Assembly: GCF_036059255.1 (NCBI RefSeq)
Contig: NZ_CP107947.1
Coordinates: 5,890,001 to 5,954,000, forward strand
DNA: 64,000 nucleotides
Direction: 5' to 3'
Source of the DNA: Micromonospora sp. NBC_00389
GTDB taxonomy: Bacteria > Actinomycetota > Actinomycetes > Mycobacteriales > Micromonosporaceae
Shown: one piece after another, positions 51,239 to 59,326 of the stretch
Layout of the letters: the number at the start of each line of letters is the position of its first letter
How positions within the stretch are numbered: the first letter of the stretch is position 1
Program-made: the position numbers and the translations under genes
Notes under the pieces: generated by a model
Database searches by the model: none
Told to the model about the DNA's origin: nothing
What the model saw: only the letters and a program-made list of their open reading frames with translations

Positions 51239-52327
51239 TCAGCCGGCCAGCACCACCTGAAGCTCCTGGCGACGCCGCTCCGCCAGGTCGGTGAGCAGGG
51301 TGGGCGCCTCGTCGAACGGCACCACCGCCGAGACCAGGTGCTTGCGGATCACGTCGCCGTACGCCCGGAGCAGGTCGATGGTCTCGGCGGAGAGCCGCTC
51401 CCGGTCCCAGGTCGGCGCGAGCCCACGCGGGACCCGGCCGATCTGCGCGCAGCGCAGCGACAGCCCGTTGTGGTGGAACTCCTCGCCGAGCCGGACGGCG
51501 TCCGCGCCGCCCTGGTAGAAGGCGAGGTCGATGACGGTGCCCTGCGGGCGCAGCAGCCGCAGCGCGAGTTGCAACGCCCACGCCTGCCCCCGGCACTGGA
51601 ACACCACGTCGGCACCCCGGTCGCCGGCGGTGTGCCCCCACCGGGTCTTGAGCACCGTCGCCGGGTCGTCAGCGTCCGGGTCGAGGGTCTCCAGGCCGAG
51701 CGCCTCGGCGACCTGGCGGCGCTGCGGGGTGGGGTCGAGCACCACCACCGAGGCGGCGCCGTGCCGCCGGGCGAGCAGCGCGGTCAGCAGCGCCACCACA
51801 CCGGCGCCGACCACCGCGACCCGGCGGCCACGCACCCCGTCACCGAGCGAGCGGACGTCGGCGCCGTGCAGGTCGGCGGCGGCGTGCAGCAGGCCGTTGG
51901 CGCAGATCGGGCCCATGTGGGCGACGTAGATGCCGAGCAGCGGGTCCAGGTCGTCGGGGAGCGCGACGAACCGCTCGGCGACGGGATCGGCCAGCCAGCC
52001 GGTGCGGTGCCCGTAGGTCATCGCGCCGACCGTGCCCACCGCGACCGCCGGGGTGGCGCTCTCCACCACCCGGCCGACCTGCATGTAGCCCAGCCGGGTC
52101 ACCGGGTACGGGGTGCTCGCGTCACCCGGCTGGAAAAGCCCCAGATCGGCGTTCCACGTCACGTTCAGGTACGGGTTGGTGCCCTTGACGTAGCTCAGCT
52201 CGGTGCCGGCGGAGACACCGCTGAACAGCGTCTCGACCCGGAAGGTGCCGGGGCGCAGCGGTGCGGCGTCCTGCTCGACCAGCTCCACCCGGCCGGGGCC
52301 GGCGACCACCACGACCTTGTCACGCAT
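51239..52327 (-). CDS. Zinc-type alcohol dehydrogenase-like (MDR) oxidoreductase
   Basis: A 362-residue medium-chain dehydrogenase/reductase. It has the GroES-like N-terminal half ('LFSGVSAGTELSYVKGTNPYLNV', 'RLGYMQVGRVVESA') and a Rossmann half with 'RVAVVGAGVVALLTALLARRHGAASVVVLDP'. The canonical catalytic zinc ligands (Cys-x-His-Glu) are not clearly conserved, which fits the sugar-type subgroup often paired with Gfo/Idh oxidoreductases. Its ATG overlaps the stop of the Gfo/Idh gene by eight bases, so the two form an operon that probably oxidises a sugar or inositol-like alcohol. Confidence 0.88.
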   Translation of the reverse strand: MRDKVVVVAGPGRVELVEQDAAPLRPGTFRVETLFSGVSAGTELSYVKGTNPYLNVTWNADLGLFQPGDASTPYPVTRLGYMQVGRVVESATPAVAVGTVGAMTYGHRTGWLADPVAERFVALPDDLDPLLGIYVAHMGPICANGLLHAAADLHGADVRSLGDGVRGRRVAVVGAGVVALLTALLARRHGAASVVVLDPTPQRRQVAEALGLETLDPDADDPATVLKTRWGHTAGDRGADVVFQCRGQAWALQLALRLLRPQGTVIDLAFYQGGADAVRLGEEFHHNGLSLRCAQIGRVPRGLAPTWDRERLSAETIDLLRAYGDVIRKHLVSAVVPFDEAPTLLTDLAERRRQELQVVLAG

Positions 52328-53330
52328 CGACCGTCACCCCGCTGGAGAGCACCGCCGGCTCGACCGGGGCGGCGAGCCGGATGGTCCCGCCGGTGCGGGC
52401 CGAGTCGGCCACCGCGAGAGCCAGTCGCTGGGTGCCCAGCGCCTCGGCGTACGGGACGCGTACGTCGTCGCCGATGCCCCGCACCGCGTCGATGAAGGCC
52501 CGGTCGACCGCCACCCGGGCGGCCTCCGGGTCGGCCGGGACGTGTCGCTCGCCGTCGGCGTCGCGGATCAGCAGGCCGTCCTCGGTGAGCGACAGCGCCA
52601 GCCCGTCGGCGAGGATCTCCAGCCCGGCCCGGTGCTTCCAGCTCAGCACGCAGGCCGCACTGAGCGTGCCGACCGCACCGCTGGCGAACCGCAGCGTGGC
52701 GGTGGTCACCGAGTCGATGTCCGCGCCGTCCACCGGGGGCGGTGTGCCGTTGCCGTACGCGGTGACCTCGGTGACCTCACCGGCCAGCGTCCGGATCAGG
52801 TCCAGCACGTGCGCGGCCTGCTCGACGACCGGGCCGCCGGAGCGGTCCCGTCGTGACCACCAGGCCACCGGTGGGACCTTGTCCAGCCAGGCGCCGCTGA
52901 CCATCCGCACCGGACGGTCCGCGAGCAGCTCACGGGCCTGATCGAGAAAGCTCAGGTAGCGCCAGTGGTGCCCGACGGCGGTAAGCAGCCCACGCCCGGC
53001 GACCAGGTCGGCGATCCGTTCGGCGGTGGCCAGGTCGACCGCGACGGGCTTCTCCACGAACATCGGCACCCCGGCGTCGATCACCGCCTCCTCGGCCGGG
53101 CCGTGCGCGAACGGCGGCACGCAGACGTACACCGCGTCCGGGCCGGCGGCCAGCAGCTCGGCGACGTCGGCGAAGGCCCGTCCGCCGTGCTGCGCGGCCA
53201 GCGCGGTGGCCGCCGCCGGGGCCACGTCGGTCACCCCGATCAGCTCGACGTCATCGAACCCGCCCAGCACCCGGGCGTGCCGCTGTGCCACTCCGCCGGC
53301 CCCCACGAGACCAACCCGGCATCTGCGCAT
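52320..53330 (-). CDS. Gfo/Idh/MocA-family oxidoreductase
   Basis: A 336-residue NAD(P)-dependent oxidoreductase: N-terminal Rossmann 'VGLVGAGGVAQRHARVL', 'AVYVCVPPFAHGPAEEAVIDAGVPMFVEKPVAVDLATAERI' with the EKP motif, and a C-terminal alpha/beta domain with 'GGPVVEQAAHVLDLIRTLAGEVTEV', whose lysine/histidine positions act in catalysis. Relatives act on sugars or inositols. It is the first gene of a pair with the MDR enzyme and is divergent from gpgS. A partial palindrome GAGAACGTTTCT lies 15 bases upstream. Confidence 0.92.
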   Translation of the reverse strand: MRRCRVGLVGAGGVAQRHARVLGGFDDVELIGVTDVAPAAATALAAQHGGRAFADVAELLAAGPDAVYVCVPPFAHGPAEEAVIDAGVPMFVEKPVAVDLATAERIADLVAGRGLLTAVGHHWRYLSFLDQARELLADRPVRMVSGAWLDKVPPVAWWSRRDRSGGPVVEQAAHVLDLIRTLAGEVTEVTAYGNGTPPPVDGADIDSVTTATLRFASGAVGTLSAACVLSWKHRAGLEILADGLALSLTEDGLLIRDADGERHVPADPEAARVAVDRAFIDAVRGIGDDVRVPYAEALGTQRLALAVADSARTGGTIRLAAPVEPAVLSSGVTVDA

Positions 53331-53344
53331 TCCACAACCTTTCC

Positions 53345-53356
53345 GAGAACGTTTCT
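53345..53356. promoter_or_regulatory. LacI-like half-palindrome GAGAACGTTTCT
   Basis: It has a symmetric AACGTT core with imperfect flanks, lying 15 bases before the Gfo/Idh start in the 196-bp divergent region with gpgS. LacI-type sugar regulators commonly bind AACGTT-cored sites, but the flanks here match poorly. Confidence 0.3.
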
Positions 53357-53526
53357 ACTTCGATGGGAGCAGTCCCCCGGTGTGTGCGCAATCAAACGTT
53401 CATCCCCCGGGAACCCGACCGCGTCACCCTTGTGATCAAGCTGTTGCCCTGGGAACGGTTAGCGCGTGGTGGCGAGTGGGAACTACCACCCTCGGCTATT
53501 TCCACGCACGAACGGAGGGGGTGCCC

Positions 53527-54537
53527 GTGCGGGATACGACCGTGTCACCGGTAGTGGAGGCGTGGGCCACGTACCGAACCACGTCGGCGGCGGACTGGCC
53601 GGCACGCCGGCTGCTGCGCGCCAAGGGAGAGAGCCGGGTCAGTGTGGTGCTGCCGGCGCGCAACGAGGAGTCCACCGTCGGCGCGATCGTGTCGACCATC
53701 CGGGAGCACCTGATGGATCGGGTCGCCCTGGTCGACGAGCTGATCGTGGTGGATTCGCGGTCGACCGACCGCACCGCGCAGGTGGCCCGGGCCGCCGGCG
53801 CGGAGGTGGTCAGTCAGGACGAGATGACCCGGGGGCTGCCCCGGCTCAGCGGCAAGGGCGACGCGCTCTGGGCCGGCCTGGCCGCCGCCGAGGGGGACGT
53901 GGTGGCGTTCATCGACGCCGACCTGCGGGAGTTCCGGCCGCACTTCGTGAGCGGCCTGCTCGGCCCGCTGCTGACCGACCCGTCAGTTGATTTCGTGAAG
54001 GGCTTCTACCACCGGCCGCTGGTGAGCGCCGTCAGCGTGGAGCAGGACGGCGGCGGCCGGGTGACCGAGCTGATGGCCCGACCGCTGCTCAACCTCTTCT
54101 GGCCCGAGCTGGCCGGCTTCGTGCAGCCGCTCGCCGGCGAGTACGCCGGCCGGCGCGAGGTGCTGGCCCAGGTGCCGTTCGTCTCCGGGTACGGGGTGGA
54201 GACGGCGATGCTGATCGACCTGCTCGACCTGGTCGGTCTGGACGCGTTGGCGCAGGTCGACCTGGGTGAGCGCAAGCACCGGCACCAGGACACGGCGGCA
54301 CTCGGGCGGATGTCCGCGCAGATCATGTTGACCGCCTGGTCCCGGTTGCAGCGGCGCGGCTGGGCGAGCCCGGGCATGTCACCGGAGGCACTGCTGACCC
54401 AGTTCCGCCGCGGCGGCTCGGACACGCTGCCGAACCTCGACCGGGAGATCGTGGTCAGCGACGTGTCCATCGAGGAGCGCCCGCCGCTGGCCGAGCTGCG
54501 CCACCGGTTGCCTAGCCGACGGGTGGCCGCGGCGTGA
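53527..54537 (+). CDS. gpgS: Glucosyl-3-phosphoglycerate synthase
   Basis: A 336-residue GT-A glycosyltransferase of the GT81 type that transfers glucose from a nucleotide sugar to 3-phosphoglycerate, the first stage of glucosylglycerate and methylglucose-polysaccharide synthesis. Marks are 'VSVVLPARNEESTVGAIVSTI', 'LIVVDSRSTDRTAQVARAAGAEVV', 'GKGDALWAGL', the metal-binding DADL in VAFIDADLREF, and the conserved 'PLAGEYAGRREVL...FVSGYGVETAML' acceptor region. GTG 53527 is eight bases past GGAGG; GTG 53521 is too close to it. The GT4 gene 49 bases downstream is likely in the same unit. Confidence 0.92.
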   Translation: MRDTTVSPVVEAWATYRTTSAADWPARRLLRAKGESRVSVVLPARNEESTVGAIVSTIREHLMDRVALVDELIVVDSRSTDRTAQVARAAGAEVVSQDEMTRGLPRLSGKGDALWAGLAAAEGDVVAFIDADLREFRPHFVSGLLGPLLTDPSVDFVKGFYHRPLVSAVSVEQDGGGRVTELMARPLLNLFWPELAGFVQPLAGEYAGRREVLAQVPFVSGYGVETAMLIDLLDLVGLDALAQVDLGERKHRHQDTAALGRMSAQIMLTAWSRLQRRGWASPGMSPEALLTQFRRGGSDTLPNLDREIVVSDVSIEERPPLAELRHRLPSRRVAAA

Positions 54538-54586
54538 GCGCCCGGGCGTACCGGCCGGGCGCGCGTGCACGGCAAGGCCGCATCCG

Positions 54587-55744
54587 ATGAGCCTCACCGT
54601 GCTGATGAACGCCGGTCCGTGGCTGTCCGTGCCGCCGCCCGGCTACGGCGGCATCGAGAACGTGATCGCCACGCTGGTGCCGGAGCTACGGCGACTCGGC
54701 GTCCGGGTGGTGCTCGCCTCGGTGGAGACCAGCACCCTGCGGGTGGACGAGAAGATCTCGGTCTTTCCCGACGGGCAGTTCGCCGCGCTGCAACGGCCGT
54801 ACAACCAGGTCTGCGGGATCGCCCAGGCGCACCTGGCCGGGGTGGTCCGCGAGCTGCACGCCCGCGACGACATCGACCTGGTGCACGACCACGTGGAGGC
54901 GGTCGGCCTGGCCACCCTCGCGGCGATGGGGCCGACCGGCCCGCCGACCCTGCACACCCTGCACTGGGACCTGGCCAAGCACCCCGCGCTCTACGGCACC
55001 CTGGACGGCGGCGACCGGGTCCGGGTCAACGGGGTCTCCGCGTCGCAGTTGGCCCGCGCCCCGCGCGCATTGCGGGAGCACTCGGTGGGGCACGTGCACC
55101 TGTCGACCCCGCTGGCCGTGGACGCCGACCGGCGACCCGCTCCGGAGAAGGGCGACCACCTGCTGATCCTCGGCCGCGTCAACCCGGGCAAGGGGCAGGA
55201 CGTGGGCGCCCGGCTCGCCCACCGGATCGGTATCCCGCTGGTGCTGGCCGGGCCCGTCGGCCCGTACCACCGGCCGGCCGAGCTGGCCGCGGCCGGCGAC
55301 GAGGCCCGGCAGAACCCGGACGTACGGTTCTTCCTCGACGAGGTGGCGCCGCACGTCGACGGGGACCTGGTTCGCTGGGTCGGCACGGTGGCCGGTCAGA
55401 AACGCGACGACCTGCTCGCCAGCGCCCGCGCGTCGCTGTTCCCGCTGCGCTGGGAGGAGCCGGGCGGCACCGCGGTGGTCGAGTCGCTCGCCCTGGGCAC
55501 GCCGGTGGTGGCGACCGCCCGGGGCTGCCTGCCGGAGCTGATCGAGCACGGCCGCACCGGGCTGCTCACCGCCGACGAGGAGGAGCTGGGCGAACTGGTG
55601 CTCGCCGCCGAGCTGCTCGACGCCGACGAGTGCCGGCGGGTGGCCGCGCAGCGGTTCACCCCCGCCGTGATGGCCCAGCGCTACGTCGAGCTCTACCAGC
55701 GGGTCCGCGACCTGGCCGGCGCCCCGCGGCTGCAACCGGTCTGA
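54587..55744 (+). CDS. GT4-family glycosyltransferase
   Basis: A 385-residue GT-B glycosyltransferase. The N-terminal acceptor domain has 'PPPGYGGIENVIATLVPELRRLGVRVVL' and 'IDLVHDHVEAVGL'; the C-terminal donor domain has 'HLLILGRVNPGKGQDVGARLAHRIG', 'FPLRWEEPGGTAVVESLALGTPVVATARGCLPELI' with the E-x7-E signature. A short sugar- or lipid-linked product is likely; with gpgS next to it, a glucosylglycerate-derived polymer or glycolipid is possible but unproven. A 15-bp hairpin follows. Confidence 0.88.
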   Translation: MSLTVLMNAGPWLSVPPPGYGGIENVIATLVPELRRLGVRVVLASVETSTLRVDEKISVFPDGQFAALQRPYNQVCGIAQAHLAGVVRELHARDDIDLVHDHVEAVGLATLAAMGPTGPPTLHTLHWDLAKHPALYGTLDGGDRVRVNGVSASQLARAPRALREHSVGHVHLSTPLAVDADRRPAPEKGDHLLILGRVNPGKGQDVGARLAHRIGIPLVLAGPVGPYHRPAELAAAGDEARQNPDVRFFLDEVAPHVDGDLVRWVGTVAGQKRDDLLASARASLFPLRWEEPGGTAVVESLALGTPVVATARGCLPELIEHGRTGLLTADEEELGELVLAAELLDADECRRVAAQRFTPAVMAQRYVELYQRVRDLAGAPRLQPV

Positions 55745-55750
55745 TCTTCG

Positions 55751-55787
55751 CCCGTTGCCGTCGACGTTTGCCGTCGACGGCAACGGG
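55751..55787. terminator. 15-bp perfect hairpin after the GT4 gene
   Basis: Stem 55751-55765 with 55773-55787, seven-base loop GTTTGCC. It is suited to termination, but the loop holds the GTTT and the right arm the first bases of the GGGTAG of the next gene's promoter. Confidence 0.7.
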
Positions 55788-55790
55788 TAG
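55766..55790 (+). promoter_or_regulatory. SigB/SigF-type promoter of the DUF4383 gene
   Basis: GTTT (55766-55769), 15 bases, GGGTAG (55785-55790), 42 bases before the start, embedded in a hairpin. Confidence 0.6.
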
Positions 55791-55831
55791 CCGGCACCGC
55801 TCACGCCCGCCGCGGCAGCGAGGAGCCGGTG

Positions 55832-56290
55832 ATGATCGGACCGATGGCGCACTCCCGGGCCCGCCCCAACCCGGCTGACGGCAAGCCGCCGGTACGCCGT
55901 GCGGCGGGCACGGTGGGGGTGCTGTTCCTGCTGATCGGCGTCCTCGGATTCGTGCCGGGGATCACCAGCGGCACGGCCGACCTGGGGTTCGCCGGACACG
56001 GCTCGGGTGCGTACCTGTTCGGCGCGTTCCAGGTGTCGGTGCTGCACAACCTGGTGCACCTGCTGTTCGGGGTGGCCGGCCTGGCCCTGGCCCGCACGGT
56101 CAGCGGCGCCCGGACGTTTCTCGTCGGCGGCGGCGCCATCTACCTGGTGCTCTGGCTCTACGGGCTGGCGGTGGACCACGACACCGGGGCGAACGTGCTG
56201 CCGGTCAACGACGCCGACAACTGGCTGCACCTCGGCCTCGGCGTCGGCATGATCGCACTGGGCGTGCTGACCGGACGGGCCCGTGGGTGA
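55832..56290 (+). CDS. DUF4383 membrane protein
   Basis: A 152-residue membrane protein with four hydrophobic segments: 'GTVGVLFLLIGVLGFVPGIT', 'AYLFGAFQVSVLHNLVHLLFGVAGLALA', 'GARTFLVGGGAIYLVLWLYGL' and 'LHLGLGVGMIALGVLTGRA'. The 'VLHNLVHLLFG' and 'DNWLHLGLG' stretches are the DUF4383 signature. The function is unknown. AGGAG lies six bases before ATG 55832; a GTG codon directly before it is an alternative start. The gene has its own SigB/SigF-type promoter. Confidence 0.88.
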   Translation: MIGPMAHSRARPNPADGKPPVRRAAGTVGVLFLLIGVLGFVPGITSGTADLGFAGHGSGAYLFGAFQVSVLHNLVHLLFGVAGLALARTVSGARTFLVGGGAIYLVLWLYGLAVDHDTGANVLPVNDADNWLHLGLGVGMIALGVLTGRARG

Positions 56291-56335
56291 CCCGCTCCCC
56301 CGACCGAGACCTACCTCGCAATACCGATCGGTCCG

Positions 56336-56361
56336 GTTTGATCCCGCTCGGGGTCGGGTAG
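56336..56361 (+). promoter_or_regulatory. SigB/SigF-type promoter of the STAS/ATPase gene
   Basis: GTTT (56336-56339), 16 bases, GGGTAG (56356-56361), 36 bases before ATG. An inverted repeat GGTCGGG (56352-56358) / CCCGACC (56371-56377) spans the -10 and the expected start of transcription. Confidence 0.7.
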
Positions 56362-56397
56362 TTCGCAGATCCCGACCGACCAGCGAATTGAGGGCTC

Positions 56398-57126
56398 ATG
56401 TCCAGCCGGATCACCTGCGAGGTGCGTGACACGGCACCGGTGGCGGTCGTCCAGCTCGCCGGCTCGCTGGATGTGGGCACCATGCGGACGGTGCACGAGG
56501 CGCTGGACCGGGTGCTGGCCACTCAGCCGGACGCGCTGGTGGTCGACCTCGCCGAAGTCACCGTCCAGGACCGGTTGGCGCTGTCCGTCTTCGCCGCGGC
56601 GGCCCGGCGGGCCGAGGAGTGGCCGGCGGTGCCGGTGGTGCTCTGCGCCCCACCGCCGACCGCCGCGCGCTGGCTGGCCGAGACGTCCGCGTGCCGGGTC
56701 GTTCCGGTGTCCCCCGACTGCGCGGAGGCGACCCGGATGGCGGGCGCCGCCAGCGCGCCCCGGCTACGGATCCGCCTGGAGCCGGCGGCTGAGGCCTGCC
56801 GGCGTGCCCGGGAGATGGTCGCCGAGGCCTGCGCACGGTGGAATCTTCCCGACGCGGCCGGCCCGGCCGCGCTGGTGCTCAGCGAACTGGTCGGCAACGT
56901 GGTCCGGCACGCCGGCACACCGATGCAGGTGACGGTGACCCTGCGCCGGCCGTACCTGCATCTGGCCGTGGTGGACGGCAGCCGGGCAGCGGCCCGGCCG
57001 GCGGCGGCGAACTCGCGCGCCGAGGGTGGGCGCGGGCTGATGCTGGTCCGGGAGTTGGCGCAGCGGTGGGGCAGCGTGCCGGCCGGCCAGGGCAAGGCCG
57101 TCTGGGCGATGCTGCCGGCGACCTGA
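56398..57126 (+). CDS. STAS-HATPase fusion, sigma-regulator switch protein
   Basis: A 242-residue protein. Residues about 5-105 form a STAS (anti-anti-sigma) domain ('VAVVQLAGSLDVGTMRTVHEALDRVLATQPDALVVDLAEVTVQDRLALSVFAAAARR'); the usual D-S-S-G phosphorylation site is replaced by QDRLALS. Residues about 120-240 form an anti-sigma-type kinase (HATPase_c) domain with 'LSELVGNVVRHAG' and 'GGRGLMLVRELAQRWG'. Such kinases bind SigB/SigF-type sigma factors. The gene itself has a matching promoter, so feedback on the sigma factor at 59327 is likely but unproven. Confidence 0.85.
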   Translation: MSSRITCEVRDTAPVAVVQLAGSLDVGTMRTVHEALDRVLATQPDALVVDLAEVTVQDRLALSVFAAAARRAEEWPAVPVVLCAPPPTAARWLAETSACRVVPVSPDCAEATRMAGAASAPRLRIRLEPAAEACRRAREMVAEACARWNLPDAAGPAALVLSELVGNVVRHAGTPMQVTVTLRRPYLHLAVVDGSRAAARPAAANSRAEGGRGLMLVRELAQRWGSVPAGQGKAVWAMLPAT

Positions 57127-57184
57127 CCGTTCGGGGTGGTTCCGGCGGTACCGGCGATCTGACCGAAATTACCGCTCCCGCCTG

Positions 57185-57209
57185 GTTACATGGTGAGAGG
57201 GTCGGGTAG
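57185..57209 (+). promoter_or_regulatory. SigB/SigF-like promoter of ctaD
   Basis: GTTA (57185-57188), 15 bases, GGGTAG (57204-57209), 42 bases before ATG. It shares GGGTCGGGTAG with the promoter of the STAS/ATPase gene upstream. Confidence 0.5.
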
Positions 57210-57250
57210 GCACGCCCGTCCTTTTCGTCATCACGACGGGGTGAGCAGCC

Positions 57251-59245
57251 ATGCCGAAGCGGGTAACCACGGAACCCGGTCGCGATCGAGGTCCGGCAAT
57301 CCTGGCACCGGCCCGGTTCGGGGGCTTCCCCGGACCACGGCGGCCACCGGTCCCCGGAAACTCTCTGATCAAGTTCCTCGCCACCACCGACCACAAGCAG
57401 ATCGGCCTGCTGTACCTGCTGACCTCCTTCGCGTTCTTCGTGCTGGCCGGGCTGCAGGCGATGCTGATGCGCGCCGAGCTGGCCCGCCCGGGGATGCAGA
57501 TCCTCTCCCCGGAGCAGTACAACCAGCTCTTCACCTCGCACGGCGCCGTGATGCTGCTGCTGTTCGCGACGCCGGCGGCCTTCGGGTTCGGCAACTTCAT
57601 CGTGCCGATCCAGATCGGCGCGCCCGACGTGTCGTTCCCCCGGCTCAACGCGCTGGCCTACTGGCTGTACCTGTTCGGCGGCCTGATGGTGATCGGCGGT
57701 TTCCTCACCCCGCAGGGCTCGGCAGACTTCGGCTGGACCGCGTACACCCCGCTCAGCGACGTCGAGCACAGCCCCGGCGTGGGCGCGAACATGTGGGTGA
57801 TGGGCCTGGTCGTCTCCGGGCTGGGCACCATCCTCGGCGCGGTCAACCTGATCACCACGATCCTGACCCTGCGCGCACCCGGAATGACCATGTTCCGGAT
57901 GCCGATCTTCACCTGGAACATGCTGTTCACCAGCGTGCTGGTGATCATGGTCTTCCCGCTCCTGGCCGCCGCACTGCTGGCGCTCTCGGCCGACCGGCTG
58001 CTCAACGCGCACGTCTACGACGCGGCCACCGGCGGCCCGATGCTCTGGCAACACCTGTTCTGGTTCTTCGGCCACCCCGAGGTGTACATCATCGCGCTGC
58101 CGTTCTTCGGCATCATCACCGAGGTCATCCCGGTCTTCTCCCGCAAGCCGCTCTTCGGCTACACCGGGATCGTGCTGGCCACCATCGCGATCACCGTGCT
58201 GTCCATGACGGTCTGGGCACACCACATGTTCGCCACCGGCCAGGTGCTGTTGCCGTTCTTCAGCATCGTCAGCTATCTGATCGCGGTGCCCACCGGCGTC
58301 AAGTTCTTCAACTGGATCGGCACCATGTGGAAGGGCCAGCTCACCTTCGAGACACCGATGCTGTTCGCCATCGGCTTCCTGGTCACCTTCCTGCTCGGCG
58401 GGCTCACCGGGGTGCTCCTGGCCAGCCCGCCGGCGAACTGGCACACCCACGACACCTACTTCGTCGTAGCGCACTTCCACTACGTGGTCTTCGGCACCGT
58501 GGTCTTCGCCCTCTTCGCCGGCTACTACTTCTGGTGGCCGAAGATGACCGGGCGGCTGCTCGACGAGCGGCTCGGCAAAGCGCACTTCTGGACCATGTTC
58601 ATCGGCTTCCACGGCACCTTCCTGGTGCACCACTGGCTGGGCAGCGAGGGCATGCCCCGCCGGTACGCCGACTACCTGCCCACCGACGGCTTCACCACGC
58701 TGAACACCGTCTCCACCATCTTCTCGTTCATCCTCGGCGCGTCCACCCTGTTCTTCATCTACAACGCGTGGAAGTCCTGGCGGTACGGGGCGATGGTGAC
58801 GGTGGACGACCCGTGGGGCTTCAGCAACTCGCTGGAGTGGGCCACCACCTGCCCACCGCCGCTGCGCAACTTCGACCGGATGCCCCGGATCCGCTCGGAA
58901 CGTCCGGCGTTCGACCTGAAGTACGGCCCGCTCGTCGCCGACCTGGGTCGGGACCTGCCGCAGCGCACCACGAAGCCGCCGCAGCACTTCGCCGACGAGC
59001 TGCACATGGAGCATCACGCGCCAGAGTCGCCCGCCGCCGAGGGCGCGCACGGCGCCCGCGATGCGACCGAGTACCAGCCGGCGCCGCAGTCCGGCGCCCG
59101 GCCGGTGGATGTGCCGGAGCCCGAGGGCGTGCGTCGGCCGAGCTTCGAGGAGAGCGACGCGCCGCAGGACCGCACCGACGAGCCGAAACCGCACGAGCGC
59201 TGGCGGCACCCGCACAGCGACGGCGGTGACACCGAGGAACGCTGA
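57251..59245 (+). CDS. ctaD: Cytochrome c oxidase subunit I
   Basis: A 664-residue catalytic subunit of the aa3-type oxidase, with 12 predicted membrane helices. Haem and copper ligands appear in [17 protein letters not shown] (His and cross-linked Tyr), WAHHMFATG and [10 protein letters not shown]. The membrane core ends near residue 560, followed by an unusually long, disordered, acidic and His-rich tail of about 100 residues. No ctaC, ctaE or qcr genes are adjacent, so this is an isolated copy, perhaps an alternative subunit used under stress. The SigB/SigF-like promoter upstream fits that. Confidence 0.95.
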   Translation: MPKRVTTEPGRDRGPAILAPARFGGFPGPRRPPVPGNSLIKFLATTDHKQIGLLYLLTSFAFFVLAGLQAMLMRAELARPGMQILSPEQYNQLFTSHGAVMLLLFATPAAFGFGNFIVPIQIGAPDVSFPRLNALAYWLYLFGGLMVIGGFLTPQGSADFGWTAYTPLSDVEHSPGVGANMWVMGLVVSGLGTILGAVNLITTILTLRAPGMTMFRMPIFTWNMLFTSVLVIMVFPLLAAALLALSADRLLNAHVYDAATGGPMLWQHLFWFFGHPEVYIIALPFFGIITEVIPVFSRKPLFGYTGIVLATIAITVLSMTVWAHHMFATGQVLLPFFSIVSYLIAVPTGVKFFNWIGTMWKGQLTFETPMLFAIGFLVTFLLGGLTGVLLASPPANWHTHDTYFVVAHFHYVVFGTVVFALFAGYYFWWPKMTGRLLDERLGKAHFWTMFIGFHGTFLVHHWLGSEGMPRRYADYLPTDGFTTLNTVSTIFSFILGASTLFFIYNAWKSWRYGAMVTVDDPWGFSNSLEWATTCPPPLRNFDRMPRIRSERPAFDLKYGPLVADLGRDLPQRTTKPPQHFADELHMEHHAPESPAAEGAHGARDATEYQPAPQSGARPVDVPEPEGVRRPSFEESDAPQDRTDEPKPHERWRHPHSDGGDTEER

Positions 59246-59261
59246 TCCGGAGTACGCGACA

Positions 59262-59292
59262 GAGGGCCGACACCCACCGGGTGTCGGCCCTC
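59262..59292. terminator. Bidirectional hairpin terminator
   Basis: Perfect 14-bp stem, 59262-59275 with 59279-59292, three-base loop, between convergent ctaD and the sigma-factor gene. Confidence 0.85.
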
Positions 59293-59326
59293 GTCATGCC
59301 GGTACGCGCGTGGTGCCCGGTTCCGG

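Noticed and set aside
54538..54562. Hairpin GCGCCCGG/CCGGGCGC between gpgS and the GT4 gene as terminator
   Set aside because: Only eight base pairs with a nine-base loop and no T-tract; the genes are more likely cotranscribed.
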